Positions 18,119 through 26,698 of a stretch of 64,000 nucleotides of DNA are shown here, in pieces. Origin of the DNA: a virus; IMG/VR virus record IMGVR_UViG_3300033992_001502, positions 1 through 64,000 of that record; one strand, given 5' to 3'. Position 1 is the first letter of the stretch. The number at the start of each line of letters is the position of its first letter. The position numbers and the translations under genes were made by a program. A model generated the notes under the pieces. The model ran no database searches and was not told the origin of the DNA. It saw only the letters and a program-made list of their open reading frames with translations.

Positions 18119-19293
18119 TGTGTATAGCCAGTCCGTAACAGATAAAAGCTAGTAGTTCCTCCATTAGTTGGTGTTGAAATAATCATTGATTGAACTCCTG
18201 GTATACTGGAGCGTAGATCACTTGTCCCGGAATTAATAGTTGTCCATTGAGCTGGCGTAAATATCCGATACGACGGATATGCATTTATCCAATTTGGAAA
18301 TCTACCTGAAATTTTACCGAATATGCAATAGGAATCCGTTACATTAAACCGAGTATCTTGATTAACGTCCATTGTATAATACAATTTAGAGCTTGGCATC
18401 ACCGAGTATAATAACATTTGAATAGGGTATTGAGCAGCAGTTGATATTGGATTACTAATAGTCAGATTTTCTAATCTAATTTGGAAATCATGGGACGCGT
18501 CATCTAAATTAGGTACCATTGAATATAGACCCAACGAATTAGTGTAATATGTTCCCTTTATGCTGAATGTAGTTTCCGGTGAAGCTGGTGTAAATCTAAC
18601 TGAATAATTAGTTGCGCTCCATTGAGATGCATTCTTTCCACCGACTGGAACAACCGTTGACGAAGAAGTTGATATTAGACCGGCGGTCGCGTTATTACTA
18701 CCACATAAAGGTTTTGAGGCATAATTTATATCTATTAAATTCGACGTTTCATATAGAATGAACTGAAATGTGTGTAGATTTGTTCTACACCCATAATGCG
18801 GAACTGCATTAAAAGAGACAGTCAACGATCTATTGGGCGATGTTCCTGATGTTACGTATCTGATGTTAGCTGATCCAGGAAATAAGTCCTCCCAATCCGC
18901 TAAAATTGCGTTTAATGGAGACCCTGCATTTGGAATAAAGGCTGCAGTATATCCAGTTGTTTGGCCCGAGCTAAACCCGATCCATCCATTTGATCCAACG
19001 TAAAATTGAGTATACGTATTTCCAAAGTAGGTAAAACTAAATCCTATATTAAATGGTCCATGTGTAGCATCGTCCGATGATGGAATTACGGTACCGGTTG
19101 TATAACTAGGAGAAGTCGGATAAGTAGGAAAAGTTACTTCATATTGAACAATCCTTTTGCCGTATAGCAAGACTGGTATATTTTGTAAGCCTTGACCATT
19201 AGCTCCATAAACATATCCTGAATAAGTAAATGGTTGAGCATACACCGACCCTATAATCAATGTAGCAATTAGTGTGATGATAAACTTTCTCAT
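18115..19293 (-). CDS. Secreted protein with nidogen-like and dockerin-like modules
   Basis: 392 residues with signal peptide (ends VYAQ). An N-terminal beta-sandwich-like start (YSGYVYGANGQGLQNIPVLLY) is followed by a nidogen-like region (FGNTYTQFYVGSNGWIGFSS; ILADWEDLFPG; VGGKNASQWS). The C-terminal part has DVNQDTRFNVTDSYCIFGKI (about 310-340), a calcium-loop dockerin-like segment shared with the 22470 protein. Likely exported, binding a partner protein or surface. It overlaps the upstream gene by 4 nt. Confidence 0.72.
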   Translation of the reverse strand: MRKFIITLIATLIIGSVYAQPFTYSGYVYGANGQGLQNIPVLLYGKRIVQYEVTFPTYPTSPSYTTGTVIPSSDDATHGPFNIGFSFTYFGNTYTQFYVGSNGWIGFSSGQTTGYTAAFIPNAGSPLNAILADWEDLFPGSANIRYVTSGTSPNRSLTVSFNAVPHYGCRTNLHTFQFILYETSNLIDINYASKPLCGSNNATAGLISTSSSTVVPVGGKNASQWSATNYSVRFTPASPETTFSIKGTYYTNSLGLYSMVPNLDDASHDFQIRLENLTISNPISTAAQYPIQMLLYSVMPSSKLYYTMDVNQDTRFNVTDSYCIFGKISGRFPNWINAYPSYRIFTPAQWTTINSGTSDLRSSIPGVQSMIISTPTNGGTTSFYLLRTGYTQ

Positions 19294-20960
19294 AATAGCA
19301 TGCGAGTTCCCAGCATGATGGTATAGTTTAATGTGGATTCATTAATCGCCCAAGCTCCACCGGCGTTTATGTTAAGCTTAAATCGTTTAGTTATCCCGAT
19401 ATTAGTTCCCATAATAGGTAAAACCACATGTGGTGATTTTAATAGAACATCATTATAGTAACTAACGTATGGGGCATACACGTACAAACATAACATTTTT
19501 ACTGAAATTCTCTTAGAGATTTTCCAGTCATACATTCCTCCAGCAATAGCAGCAGTTCCTATAAAAGCAGTCCCTGATACTTGGCCGACTGAACCGGTTA
19601 GCATATAAAGAGCTTTTAGGTTTTTCGGCTTATTTAGAGTCCACATTTGACCTACTGCTAATGTTCCATAGACAGTCATTTGTCTTTCAAAACCAATAGT
19701 AAGCGATGTAGAGATTAAATCTATTCTTCGCTTATTCATGAATGCATAAAAGCCTGTAATATTTGGACCCTTTATAGCAGTCGTATAGTCTGCACTAATT
19801 CCGTGAGATCTCTTTCCGTCCCATCTCATTGATGAGTAACCTCCAGTGACCTTTCCTCCAACTGTAACATCTGAATTTTTAAAATTGAATCCAACGAAAT
19901 CGCTGCTTGCTAAAATACTAGGTCGATTCCCATTTTTATTAGAGGCACCGGCTGCTCCTCCACCTGCGGAAGTTGATTCCTGTACTGAACCAACTGATCC
20001 GCCAATTAAGTTAGTTTTTCCACCTGCTTCTGTTTCAGAAGTTGGCGTTGACTGATTATTTGAGCCGCTTGTTCCAGAGCCAGCGGTCGTTCCAGACCCG
20101 CCTCCATTAACATTGCCGCTATTTGAAGTTGATCCGCTAGCTTGAGATCCGGTAGTTCCGTTGCCGGTTGTTGATCCGCTTCCGGTAGTTGAGCCGGTCG
20201 TTGAACCGCTTCCGGTAGTTGAGCCGGTCGTTGAACCGCTTCCAGTGGTTGATCCACCTGCTTGAGACCCAGAGGTTCCATTGCCAGCTTGAGACCCAGC
20301 TGTTCCGTTACCGGCAGTTGATCCTGGTTCTCCAGATCCTCCGCTGCTTGTCGAGCCAGTTTCGTTCGAACCTTGAGTCTGTGAGCCCTGTGTCGTAGAA
20401 GATCCACTACTGCTAGTAGAGCTCCCATTGTTACTAGTGGTCCCAGAGTTAGAGCTACCACCAGTACTTCCATTAGATTGTGCATTTGTTGAAGTACTAT
20501 TTTCTGCAGGTTTATCCGCCCCGCCTTTATTTTTGGAGTTACCCTTTGACTTGGAGGAATTTTGTACACTAGAGACAGTTCCGCCAATCATATTACTTGA
20601 TCCGCCAGCCATATCAGATAGAGCCGATAATGAGTTTACTATTCCTAGAAAACTAATTGCTGTATTTTGTGCTATATTAACTGAAGTAGGCATTCCTACT
20701 AAACTTGCACATGGGTTGTTATTACCAAAGGAAGAATAAACGCCTTGAGCCCATGTCTCAAAACCTCCATTGTAAAAATCCGTTGGTTGAAATGTATTTA
20801 CTTGACCGTAATAGGTTACTGTTATTCCGTTTGATGGAACTTGTATTGTTTTGTTTATTCCAGTACATGGATCAGTGTAATTGTAGGAAAAGGTTTGAGC
20901 CATTCCCAATGACGATACTAAGATCCACGCAATAAGCAGTATAATTTTTTTAACATACAT
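19290..20960 (-). CDS. Secreted Ser/Gly/Thr-rich protein with C-terminal barrel-like domain
   Basis: 556 residues: signal peptide (ends LGMAQ), an N-terminal domain to about 130, then roughly 200 residues of Ser/Gly/Thr low complexity (GSTTGSGSTTGSTTGSG type), and from about 350 a domain of alternating strands ending GTRMLL that looks like an outer-membrane beta-barrel. The DNA of the linker holds near-perfect 30 bp tandem repeats (about 20176-20250). May be a surface-anchored stalk; function unknown. Confidence 0.7.
   Translation of the reverse strand: MYVKKIILLIAWILVSSLGMAQTFSYNYTDPCTGINKTIQVPSNGITVTYYGQVNTFQPTDFYNGGFETWAQGVYSSFGNNNPCASLVGMPTSVNIAQNTAISFLGIVNSLSALSDMAGGSSNMIGGTVSSVQNSSKSKGNSKNKGGADKPAENSTSTNAQSNGSTGGSSNSGTTSNNGSSTSSSGSSTTQGSQTQGSNETGSTSSGGSGEPGSTAGNGTAGSQAGNGTSGSQAGGSTTGSGSTTGSTTGSGSTTGSTTGSGSTTGNGTTGSQASGSTSNSGNVNGGGSGTTAGSGTSGSNNQSTPTSETEAGGKTNLIGGSVGSVQESTSAGGGAAGASNKNGNRPSILASSDFVGFNFKNSDVTVGGKVTGGYSSMRWDGKRSHGISADYTTAIKGPNITGFYAFMNKRRIDLISTSLTIGFERQMTVYGTLAVGQMWTLNKPKNLKALYMLTGSVGQVSGTAFIGTAAIAGGMYDWKISKRISVKMLCLYVYAPYVSYYNDVLLKSPHVVLPIMGTNIGITKRFKLNINAGGAWAINESTLNYTIMLGTRMLL
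20176..20250. repeat. 30 bp tandem repeats in Ser/Gly/Thr linker
   Basis: About two and a half near-identical copies of a 30 bp unit (contains CCGGTAGTTGAGCCGGTCGT), encoding GSTTGSTTGS-type peptide within the 19290 gene. Confidence 0.75.
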
Positions 20961-20974
20961 TTGCGTTTCATATT

Positions 20975-21694
20975 TTAATTTTTGAAGATATTCTTCTTAA
21001 TCATTCTCACCACTATCCTAGACGATGCTGTCTCTAACGCCTTTTTAGTTGTAATACCAATGGTAGATTGGTTAAATTTAATTTCACTATCGTCCACTCC
21101 ATCTAAAATAGAAACGGTTTTAATAGTGGAAGCTTCGCCTAATCCTGAACCAACTAGAACTTCTCCAGTCTCAGCATCAACGAATTTTACCTGTAAACCC
21201 AGTCGAGTTGTTTGAGTTGTTTTAGACTCGCCGTTTATTCTAACGACTTCATCTTCTGATACAGAGAAATCGTAAACTTCAATATAGACAAAGTATTTTG
21301 CTAACTTGATTTTACCACGGCCGTCTAGTTTATTCTCAGTGAATCCTTTATCAGACGCTTTAAATTGACTAATCATTCTCTCTTTAATTTCAAGTTTGTC
21401 TTCAGTAAATACAAAACGGTTTGTGTATTCCAAATATTCCAATACAATATTTGTTACACCAAGACCAACCCGTTTATCCTTTAACTCAGGATACATTTCG
21501 TAAAGCTCCTCATTAATTCCAATCTTTAATAATTGAATAGGAATTTTAATTGTGTCAGTATATTCCGGAACAGAGTCAATTGACATCTTCTTTTCAAAAG
21601 AAGCTCGGTACTGCTCAGTCTTGATTGAACCAGGCTGAGCAATACATAAGCTTACTGAGAAAAGCATTATTAAGATAAGTGCTAATCTCTTCAT
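20975..21694 (-). CDS. CsgG-like outer-membrane protein
   Basis: 239 residues, signal peptide (ends LCIAQ) without a lipobox cysteine. The pattern fits CsgG: GLGVTNIVLEYLEYTNRFVF, then YFVYIEVYDFSV, TTRLGLQVKFVDAETGEVL and a helix KKALETASSRIVVRMI. CsgG forms the oligomeric outer-membrane channel for curli secretion. Here it may form a pore for exporting the cassette's proteins or act on the outer membrane at lysis. Family call is moderate; the missing lipobox is odd. Confidence 0.68.
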   Translation of the reverse strand: MKRLALILIMLFSVSLCIAQPGSIKTEQYRASFEKKMSIDSVPEYTDTIKIPIQLLKIGINEELYEMYPELKDKRVGLGVTNIVLEYLEYTNRFVFTEDKLEIKERMISQFKASDKGFTENKLDGRGKIKLAKYFVYIEVYDFSVSEDEVVRINGESKTTQTTRLGLQVKFVDAETGEVLVGSGLGEASTIKTVSILDGVDDSEIKFNQSTIGITTKKALETASSRIVVRMIKKNIFKN

Positions 21695-21696
21695 GA

Positions 21697-22059
21697 TTAT
21701 TCGGTTACGTTATTTGAAGTAGTATTAGAAAGAGATACTCCATCTTCTTCGTCAACCTTTTGAATTAACATTTTATCACGATCTTCTGAATTGAACCAGT
21801 AGTCAACTACTTTATTTAGGTTACCAACAAAGGCTCCCAATAAAAGAAGTAGTAATTCTTTCCAATCTTCTGCGATTGTTACTCCAAAAAATACAGCTGA
21901 ATTAATTCCAGCAATAATAAAGAAGAAAAGAAATAGAACGATTCCTGTAATTTTCCAACGGTTTGACTGCATTTGTTGTAGCATGTAGTAGAAGCGATTC
22001 TTGTCTTCAACCTTTACGTATGCAGATTCACCGATTAATAATTTTTTCAAATTAGACAT
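21697..22059 (-). CDS. Two-span membrane protein, holin candidate
   Basis: 120 residues. A cytoplasmic N-terminus (about 35 residues) precedes two hydrophobic segments (ITGIVLFLFFFIIAGINSAVFF, about 38-59, and ELLLLLLGAFVGNL, about 69-82) and a polar C-terminus. Position near the GH19 endolysin makes it the best holin candidate. It is 2 nt from the CsgG-like gene. Confidence 0.65.
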   Translation of the reverse strand: MSNLKKLLIGESAYVKVEDKNRFYYMLQQMQSNRWKITGIVLFLFFFIIAGINSAVFFGVTIAEDWKELLLLLLGAFVGNLNKVVDYWFNSEDRDKMLIQKVDEEDGVSLSNTTSNNVTE

Positions 22060-22090
22060 TGTAGTAGTAGTTTATTTTTAGTTCTGAAAA

Positions 22091-22116
22091 TAAAAAGGCG
22101 GACGTTAATCCGCCTT
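22091..22116 (-). terminator. Minus-strand terminator
   Basis: Stem AAGGCGG/CCGCCTT followed on the minus strand by TTTTTA, downstream of the 22121-22462 gene. Confidence 0.8.
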
Positions 22117-22120
22117 CTGA

Positions 22121-22462
22121 TTACCAAGGAGCGTCTTCAGACTCGCTCTTCTTCTTTTCCGCTGGTTTTTCAGCTGGAGCTTTCTCAACAACTCTCTCAC
22201 GGATTACTGTGTTAGTTCCGCCTGATTGTTTTTGTTGATTTGTATTATTGTTTTCAAGATTAACGTTGATAACTGGTTGAGCTGCTGGTGCAACCTGTTC
22301 AGTTTTCGTTTCTTCTTTTTCATGGTCACCTCCGTTAAATAGAGTAGTTGTAAGCCATGTACCTCCAGCTAAAACTGCCGTAGAGATCGTACCGATCAGG
22401 GTCTTCTTAAGACCTGACCATGTTCCATCATTTGTTTCTGCTGCGTTTGTTTCCTCAGACAT
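22121..22462 (-). CDS. Small membrane protein with Pro/Glu/Lys-rich tail
   Basis: 113 residues. One hydrophobic stretch (TLIGTISTAVLAGGTWLTTTLF, about 20-41) followed by a disordered tail rich in N, Q, P, E and K (VVEKAPAEKPAEKKK). Alternative holin-type or envelope-spanning protein. A minus-strand terminator follows at 22091-22116. Confidence 0.62.
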   Translation of the reverse strand: MSEETNAAETNDGTWSGLKKTLIGTISTAVLAGGTWLTTTLFNGGDHEKEETKTEQVAPAAQPVINVNLENNNTNQQKQSGGTNTVIRERVVEKAPAEKPAEKKKSESEDAPW

Positions 22463-22469
22463 TGTTTGT

Positions 22470-24392
22470 TTATTTTTTTATGATTTTAGTAGAGTTAATT
22501 TGATCAACTGCCTGTAAAGAAGCAACGTATAATCCGCTAGTTAACTGATTAATATTGGAAGAGTATACGTATTTTCCAGCTGGCATGTCTTGATCAAGTA
22601 TAACAAATTGTTCTGATCCGTTTAGGTCAACGATTACTAACTTAACCATTCCGCTATTCTTAACTGAGAAGTCAAAGCTTATCTCTCCAGTAGTTGGATT
22701 GGGAAATGCGGTAATTTCAAAGTTATCCAATTGACCAGAAGGTCCAGCCATTTTAGCAACGATTAAGATGCCGTTTGCTGCGGTGATTGATAAATCCCTA
22801 GATTGATTGTCTCCTGAGAATTTTCTAGAAGTATACAAAGGCGATGCCTCCCAATCAATTTGAGGTTTAAGTGCGATAAATCTCAATTTAAAAACTTCAT
22901 AATTATCTGGAATCATGTAGCTTTTGTTAGCTGATGGATCGTAACCGGCCCATTCGATAATTCCGCCAGTTGGATTGAATGAAGACATCCACTGCATTGA
23001 TTTAGCAGAGTTAGTAATGTCTTTAAATTCCAATAAGGTCTGATCGTATAACATTGCTAATTGAAGAGACGAAATATCCTTTCCTCCAGTTTTAACAGTA
23101 ACCGGTATTTCTACTAGATTTCCTGAATTTACAGAAAGATTAGGAAGATTAACTTCAATTGAGCTCGTTGGAAAATCGTATTCAACTGTCATATCAATTA
23201 CGTTTTCAGTTTGAGCTGGGGTTCCAGCCGGTGGATTGATCATTACTTCAATTGGCGTTAAACGAGCCATGTTGTAACCCGTACCGTTTGCATCTCCTGG
23301 AACAAGTACGTAATATTGAACTGAATCAGGTTGTCCTGGTAAAATGTCGTAGTAGAAGTTTGTTACTCCAGCATAAGTTGAAGTATAGTTAGTCGATGGA
23401 GATCCTGTGATTGTTGTGTATTGGGCAGCAGTAAAGAACTTAACATCCTCAACGGCATTAGGCCATTCAGTGAATCTTCCAGCAATTCTACCAAATACTC
23501 CGTATGCATCAGTTATTGTTACGTTAGTTGAACCGTTAACATCTGCTGTATAGAAGTCGAATCCGGAAGGAGTCGCTGACCCTAACACCCATTGATTAAT
23601 TAATTGAGCATCTGCTGTTGATATAACGTTTCCTACCGTCATCGTATCACCTTTAATTGCAAGGCGTACATCATAATAAGTAGTATCAATAATTTCGCTA
23701 AATGCAAAATTTCCACTTAGGTCAGTTACGTACGTATCATGAGTTCCCCAAGTACCTCCAGCTTTTACCTTTTTCTCAAGAGCTAAAGTTAAGTTCTTTG
23801 CTCCAGTTCCAGTAACGTTTGTAAATTTACCATGGAAGTCTAAAGTAGGCTGTTCCCATACACCGCCGTAGCTATGCTTGCTTAGAGTAGTATCTAAACC
23901 TGTCTGAGATGCAGCGAGTGTAGTAAAAGAAGCTGCGCCACTAAACGTAAGAGCACTGATTGAGGGTAACGCATAAAACGATGCAGCTGCAACGTGAGTA
24001 AAGGTTATTTCAAAGGTTTCACCGTCCGCTAGAGTATAAGTACTGCTGTTTCCAGTATACACTAATGAAAGGGTTACGTAACCGGTAGCATTACTATCTA
24101 CTGACTGTAAATATAAGTTAGTAGGCGATCCAACTAGCGCAACTGATGCACTAGCAAATGCATCCTTATCGTAAAATATTCGAGTTTGAATACCTGTGTA
24201 TTTTGAGATAGTTGCATTCTTTAGCGTGATTCTGGCTTTGGACTGACCTAGCGTACTTGTACCAACTTGATATGTCGTATCAATGATTGTCCAAATTCCT
24301 GCGCCTGGGGCAGGAGGTCCACTTTGAGCATAAACTCCAGTAGAGAGTGCGCACGTGACTAGTGCGAATAGAATAAAGATTATTTTTTTCAT
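22470..24392 (-). CDS. Secreted cohesin/dockerin-like protein with T9SS sorting domain
   Basis: 640 residues. Signal peptide ends VYAQ (residue 23). Residues 38-140 and 405-545 resemble cohesin-type beta-sandwiches (ISSLQLAMLYDQTLLEFKDI at 440-459). Residues 255-310 resemble a dockerin with two calcium loops (DVNGSTNVTITDAYGVFGRI). Residues 560-640 match the T9SS type A C-terminal sorting domain: FPNPTTGEISFDF, then VDLNGSEQF, MPAGKYVY, LTSGLYVAS and a KIIKK end. It should cross the inner membrane by Sec and the outer membrane by the host type IX system. Confidence 0.8.
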   Translation of the reverse strand: MKKIIFILFALVTCALSTGVYAQSGPPAPGAGIWTIIDTTYQVGTSTLGQSKARITLKNATISKYTGIQTRIFYDKDAFASASVALVGSPTNLYLQSVDSNATGYVTLSLVYTGNSSTYTLADGETFEITFTHVAAASFYALPSISALTFSGAASFTTLAASQTGLDTTLSKHSYGGVWEQPTLDFHGKFTNVTGTGAKNLTLALEKKVKAGGTWGTHDTYVTDLSGNFAFSEIIDTTYYDVRLAIKGDTMTVGNVISTADAQLINQWVLGSATPSGFDFYTADVNGSTNVTITDAYGVFGRIAGRFTEWPNAVEDVKFFTAAQYTTITGSPSTNYTSTYAGVTNFYYDILPGQPDSVQYYVLVPGDANGTGYNMARLTPIEVMINPPAGTPAQTENVIDMTVEYDFPTSSIEVNLPNLSVNSGNLVEIPVTVKTGGKDISSLQLAMLYDQTLLEFKDITNSAKSMQWMSSFNPTGGIIEWAGYDPSANKSYMIPDNYEVFKLRFIALKPQIDWEASPLYTSRKFSGDNQSRDLSITAANGILIVAKMAGPSGQLDNFEITAFPNPTTGEISFDFSVKNSGMVKLVIVDLNGSEQFVILDQDMPAGKYVYSSNINQLTSGLYVASLQAVDQINSTKIIKK

Positions 24393-24410
24393 CGAAGAAC
24401 ATTTGTTTTT

Positions 24411-25235
24411 TTATTTTAATAAAGCGTAATACTCGTTAAAGTGTTTAATACGGTCAGCCAAACCAATCGTTCCACCATTAACTCTCTTAGTTACCGCAGT
24501 TACAGCAGCAGTGTCTGCTCCTTTATCACAAATCGCCCATAAGCCATTAGACTGAAAAAAGAAAGCAGCCGATGCGAGTGGGTATTTTGTAGCGACTAGA
24601 TCCGGATTAGCAACAGTATCCTCGCCGATAAATTTTGCAAAGTTTGTGTAATTCGATTTACCAGTCAATTGAATGTAACCGCGACCTCTGAATTTAAAAC
24701 CTTCTTTCGAAGCTTCATCTCCATTACCCATTCTAGAAGCATACACTCTAGCAGCGATTTTTTCAGGTTGACGAGCATAAGACTCGTTTAAGTTACCAGG
24801 AAAATACTTTCCGAAGATCTTTTTAAGACCGTCAGCTGAATAGTTTAGATTCTCGTTAACTGCTTTGAATCCTCCACTTTCGTGTCCACATTGCGCAAGG
24901 AAGTGAGCTAATCTTAAAGGATTAGTGATTCCGAATTTTGCAGCTGTGTCAGGAATTTGAGCGATTACTGCTGCTGGTACATGTCCAGCTAGTTTTTCAA
25001 GTTTAAAACTTGATGGTGGGATTGGCGTAGCTGCTGGAGCTGCAACTGGAGCTGCACCAAACATCTTAGCCCAAGTAGCATCTCCGACGATACCGTCAGG
25101 AGTAAGCCCGTTTGCTTGCTGCCATGCTTTGACAGCGGTTTCTGTTCCAGGTCCGAAGCTTCCATCTGCGCCTACTCCTAGGAGTGCTTGCATTTTGGCA
25201 ACCTCTGGGCCATTAGATCCATTCTTTAATAGCAT
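24411..25235 (-). CDS. Endolysin: peptidoglycan-binding domain plus GH19
   Basis: 274 residues. Residues 1-60 are a PG_binding_1 repeat (NGSNGPEVAKMQALLG, DGSFGPGTETAVKAWQ, DGIVGDATW). A Pro/Ala linker leads to a GH19 chitinase-type lysozyme domain (ALRL-type start, AHFLAQCGHESGGF, then FKFRGRGYIQLTGKSNY). The catalytic glutamates would be in GHESGG and in the GNGDEASKEGF region. No signal peptide, so it needs a holin. A late-promoter-like element lies just upstream on the minus strand. Confidence 0.92.
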   Translation of the reverse strand: MLLKNGSNGPEVAKMQALLGVGADGSFGPGTETAVKAWQQANGLTPDGIVGDATWAKMFGAAPVAAPAATPIPPSSFKLEKLAGHVPAAVIAQIPDTAAKFGITNPLRLAHFLAQCGHESGGFKAVNENLNYSADGLKKIFGKYFPGNLNESYARQPEKIAARVYASRMGNGDEASKEGFKFRGRGYIQLTGKSNYTNFAKFIGEDTVANPDLVATKYPLASAAFFFQSNGLWAICDKGADTAAVTAVTKRVNGGTIGLADRIKHFNEYYALLK

Positions 25236-25252
25236 TTGAAAAGGGTTTTTTG

Positions 25253-25260
25253 TTATTTAT
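25253..25260 (-). promoter_or_regulatory. T4-late-like element, minus strand
   Basis: ATAAATAA 17 nt before the GH19 endolysin start; fits late lysis expression. Confidence 0.52.
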
Positions 25261-25286
25261 CAATTACTGACCTAAAAAAGAGTCAT

Positions 25287-25315
25287 TAAAAAACCCCCAG
25301 TTTAAGCTGGGGGTT
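25287..25315 (-). terminator. Minus-strand terminator
   Basis: Stem AACCCCCAG/CTGGGGGTT with a minus-strand T-run, after the YkuD-like gene. Confidence 0.85.
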
Positions 25316-25335
25316 ACTAGTAAACTCGTAAATTC

Positions 25336-25938
25336 TTAAACAATATCAGTTGATTCCAATAGAGTGTAAGTGAATGAATTTCCGTGGATTGCTTTAGCTA
25401 GATTTGCAAGTTTCATTAAGGCATTAAAGTCTGCAACCTTTTTAAATACTTGACAACCTTCGGACCAGTTTTCAACGTATTCAGATTGAGTTTTTGGGTT
25501 AGAGCGGTGACCGTTAATTCCAAAGATTCCTTCTTGAATTGTTGTTTCGTCATACTTCATGTCTTTGTTTTTATCACGATAAACTTTAACTGGCTTAACC
25601 TGTCTTAGTGCTTCGTATTTGCCCTGGTGTAATCCAATCGCCCACATTCCACGATATTGTCCTGGAACTACTCGAGCAACTCCATTTGGATTGTGATATT
25701 CAAGCATAGCTTTCTTACCCGGATCAGTAGTTATTGGCCAGCAGTTAAATTGCCATACGCCGTTAACTTTATAAGAAGCAGTCATCCAATCGTCAAATAG
25801 ATTAGTAACTTTATCTGCGATTGCCGCTGAGTTATTTCTAACCCCAACTAGATTTAGGTCATAGTCTTTGGCCCCTTCGAACCAAGCATAACCCTTTGCC
25901 TTAACTGCAGCCTCGATCATTTCTTTTGTGTAATTCAT
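25336..25938 (-). CDS. L,D-transpeptidase (YkuD)-like protein
   Basis: 200 residues, no signal peptide. The C-terminal half has GINGHRS and, after a short spacer, NWSEGCQVF, resembling the H...S-x-G-C-x active site of YkuD-fold enzymes (usual motif SHGC, here SEGC). It may cut or modify peptidoglycan; in phages such domains often sit with endolysins. First gene of the minus-strand cassette; a terminator at 25287-25315 separates it from the GH19 gene. Confidence 0.65.
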   Translation of the reverse strand: MNYTKEMIEAAVKAKGYAWFEGAKDYDLNLVGVRNNSAAIADKVTNLFDDWMTASYKVNGVWQFNCWPITTDPGKKAMLEYHNPNGVARVVPGQYRGMWAIGLHQGKYEALRQVKPVKVYRDKNKDMKYDETTIQEGIFGINGHRSNPKTQSEYVENWSEGCQVFKKVADFNALMKLANLAKAIHGNSFTYTLLESTDIV

Positions 25939-25979
25939 AATATTTTCCTTTGTACTTTTTATTATTTAACTAACAGGCT

Positions 25980-26381
25980 ATGCTTAAAACTATGATAAAT
26001 AACCTTACCGTGAGAGAATACATTAATAAGAAGAGTGCGAATCTTCTTTTGGGATGGTGTATTGAAAAGTATGGCCCAAGTAAGTACAACAATCTCAAAA
26101 CGTTGAAGATTCAGATTGATCCGAACCATATACATTTCGGAATGTATGAACCTTGTCAAAACACAATCATTTTAAATCCAAAAAGACACAGGTCGTTACT
26201 TTCTTGGTGCAGCACAGTAATCCATGAATACACCCATTTCAAACAGGACATGGAAAAATACGGAGAATACCGAACAAGTTACGAAAAACATCCATACGAG
26301 ATAACGTGTAATAAGAGAGGATATCGCGATCAACTTGAGGCCAGAAGATGGCTTATTCGGAAACTCTGCACAAATTCTTAG
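25980..26381 (+). CDS. HEXXH metallopeptidase-like protein
   Basis: 133 residues (or 129 from the ATG at 25992). VIHEYTHFKQD (about residues 80-90) is a zinc-binding HEXXH helix; the glutamate in HPYEITCN about 20 residues on could be the third ligand. Cytoplasmic, small, no signal peptide. Function unknown. Starts the plus-strand block divergent from the lysis cassette. Confidence 0.7.
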   Translation: MLKTMINNLTVREYINKKSANLLLGWCIEKYGPSKYNNLKTLKIQIDPNHIHFGMYEPCQNTIILNPKRHRSLLSWCSTVIHEYTHFKQDMEKYGEYRTSYEKHPYEITCNKRGYRDQLEARRWLIRKLCTNS

Positions 26382-26391
26382 TATAATAATT

Positions 26392-26397
26392 CTCTAA
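26392..26397 (+). promoter_or_regulatory. -10-like element, small lipoprotein
   Basis: AGTATAAT, 25 nt before the ATG at 26423. Confidence 0.52.
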
Positions 26398-26422
26398 ATT
26401 AAAAACAAAAATAACCAGAAAC

Positions 26423-26596
26423 ATGAAGAAATCAATTTTGCTTTTCGCTTTTGCACTAGTTGCAATGATCGCTATCACTAGCTGTTCTAACTCTGCTCCA
26501 GCTGACTCTACTGTTACTGTTGCTGACTCAACTCTAGTTGACTCAACTTCAGTAACCACTGACTCAACTCTAGTTGACACAGTTACTGTAAAGTAA
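26423..26596 (+). CDS. Small lipoprotein with VDST repeats
   Basis: 57 residues. A lysine start, hydrophobic core and the lipobox ITSC (C21) mark a lipoprotein signal. The mature part is a low-complexity chain of Asp-Ser-Thr-Val repeats (ADSTVTV, ADSTLVDST, TDSTLVDT). TATAAT at 26392 gives a short leader and a terminator follows at 26621, so it is its own transcription unit. It could coat the host surface, for instance in superinfection exclusion; this is inference. Confidence 0.75.
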   Translation: MKKSILLFAFALVAMIAITSCSNSAPADSTVTVADSTLVDSTSVTTDSTLVDTVTVK

Positions 26597-26620
26597 TCAG
26601 AGAAACCTCTCGACTCTAAG

Positions 26621-26645
26621 TGCCTAGATTTCTAGGCATTTTTTG
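26621..26645 (+). terminator. Terminator after small lipoprotein
   Basis: TGCCTAGA/TCTAGGCA stem then TTTTTTG. The 2 nt loop implies the last pairs open. Confidence 0.8.
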
Positions 26646-26698
26646 TTTAACTTGTTAAACCCTTTCGACTTTTATAGTAGAATAAATTAAACTGAAAT

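Noticed and set aside
20006-20739. Long ORFs in other frames over the Ser/Gly/Thr-rich gene
   Set aside because: Produced by low-complexity codons; the minus frame with signal peptide and barrel-like end is the real one.
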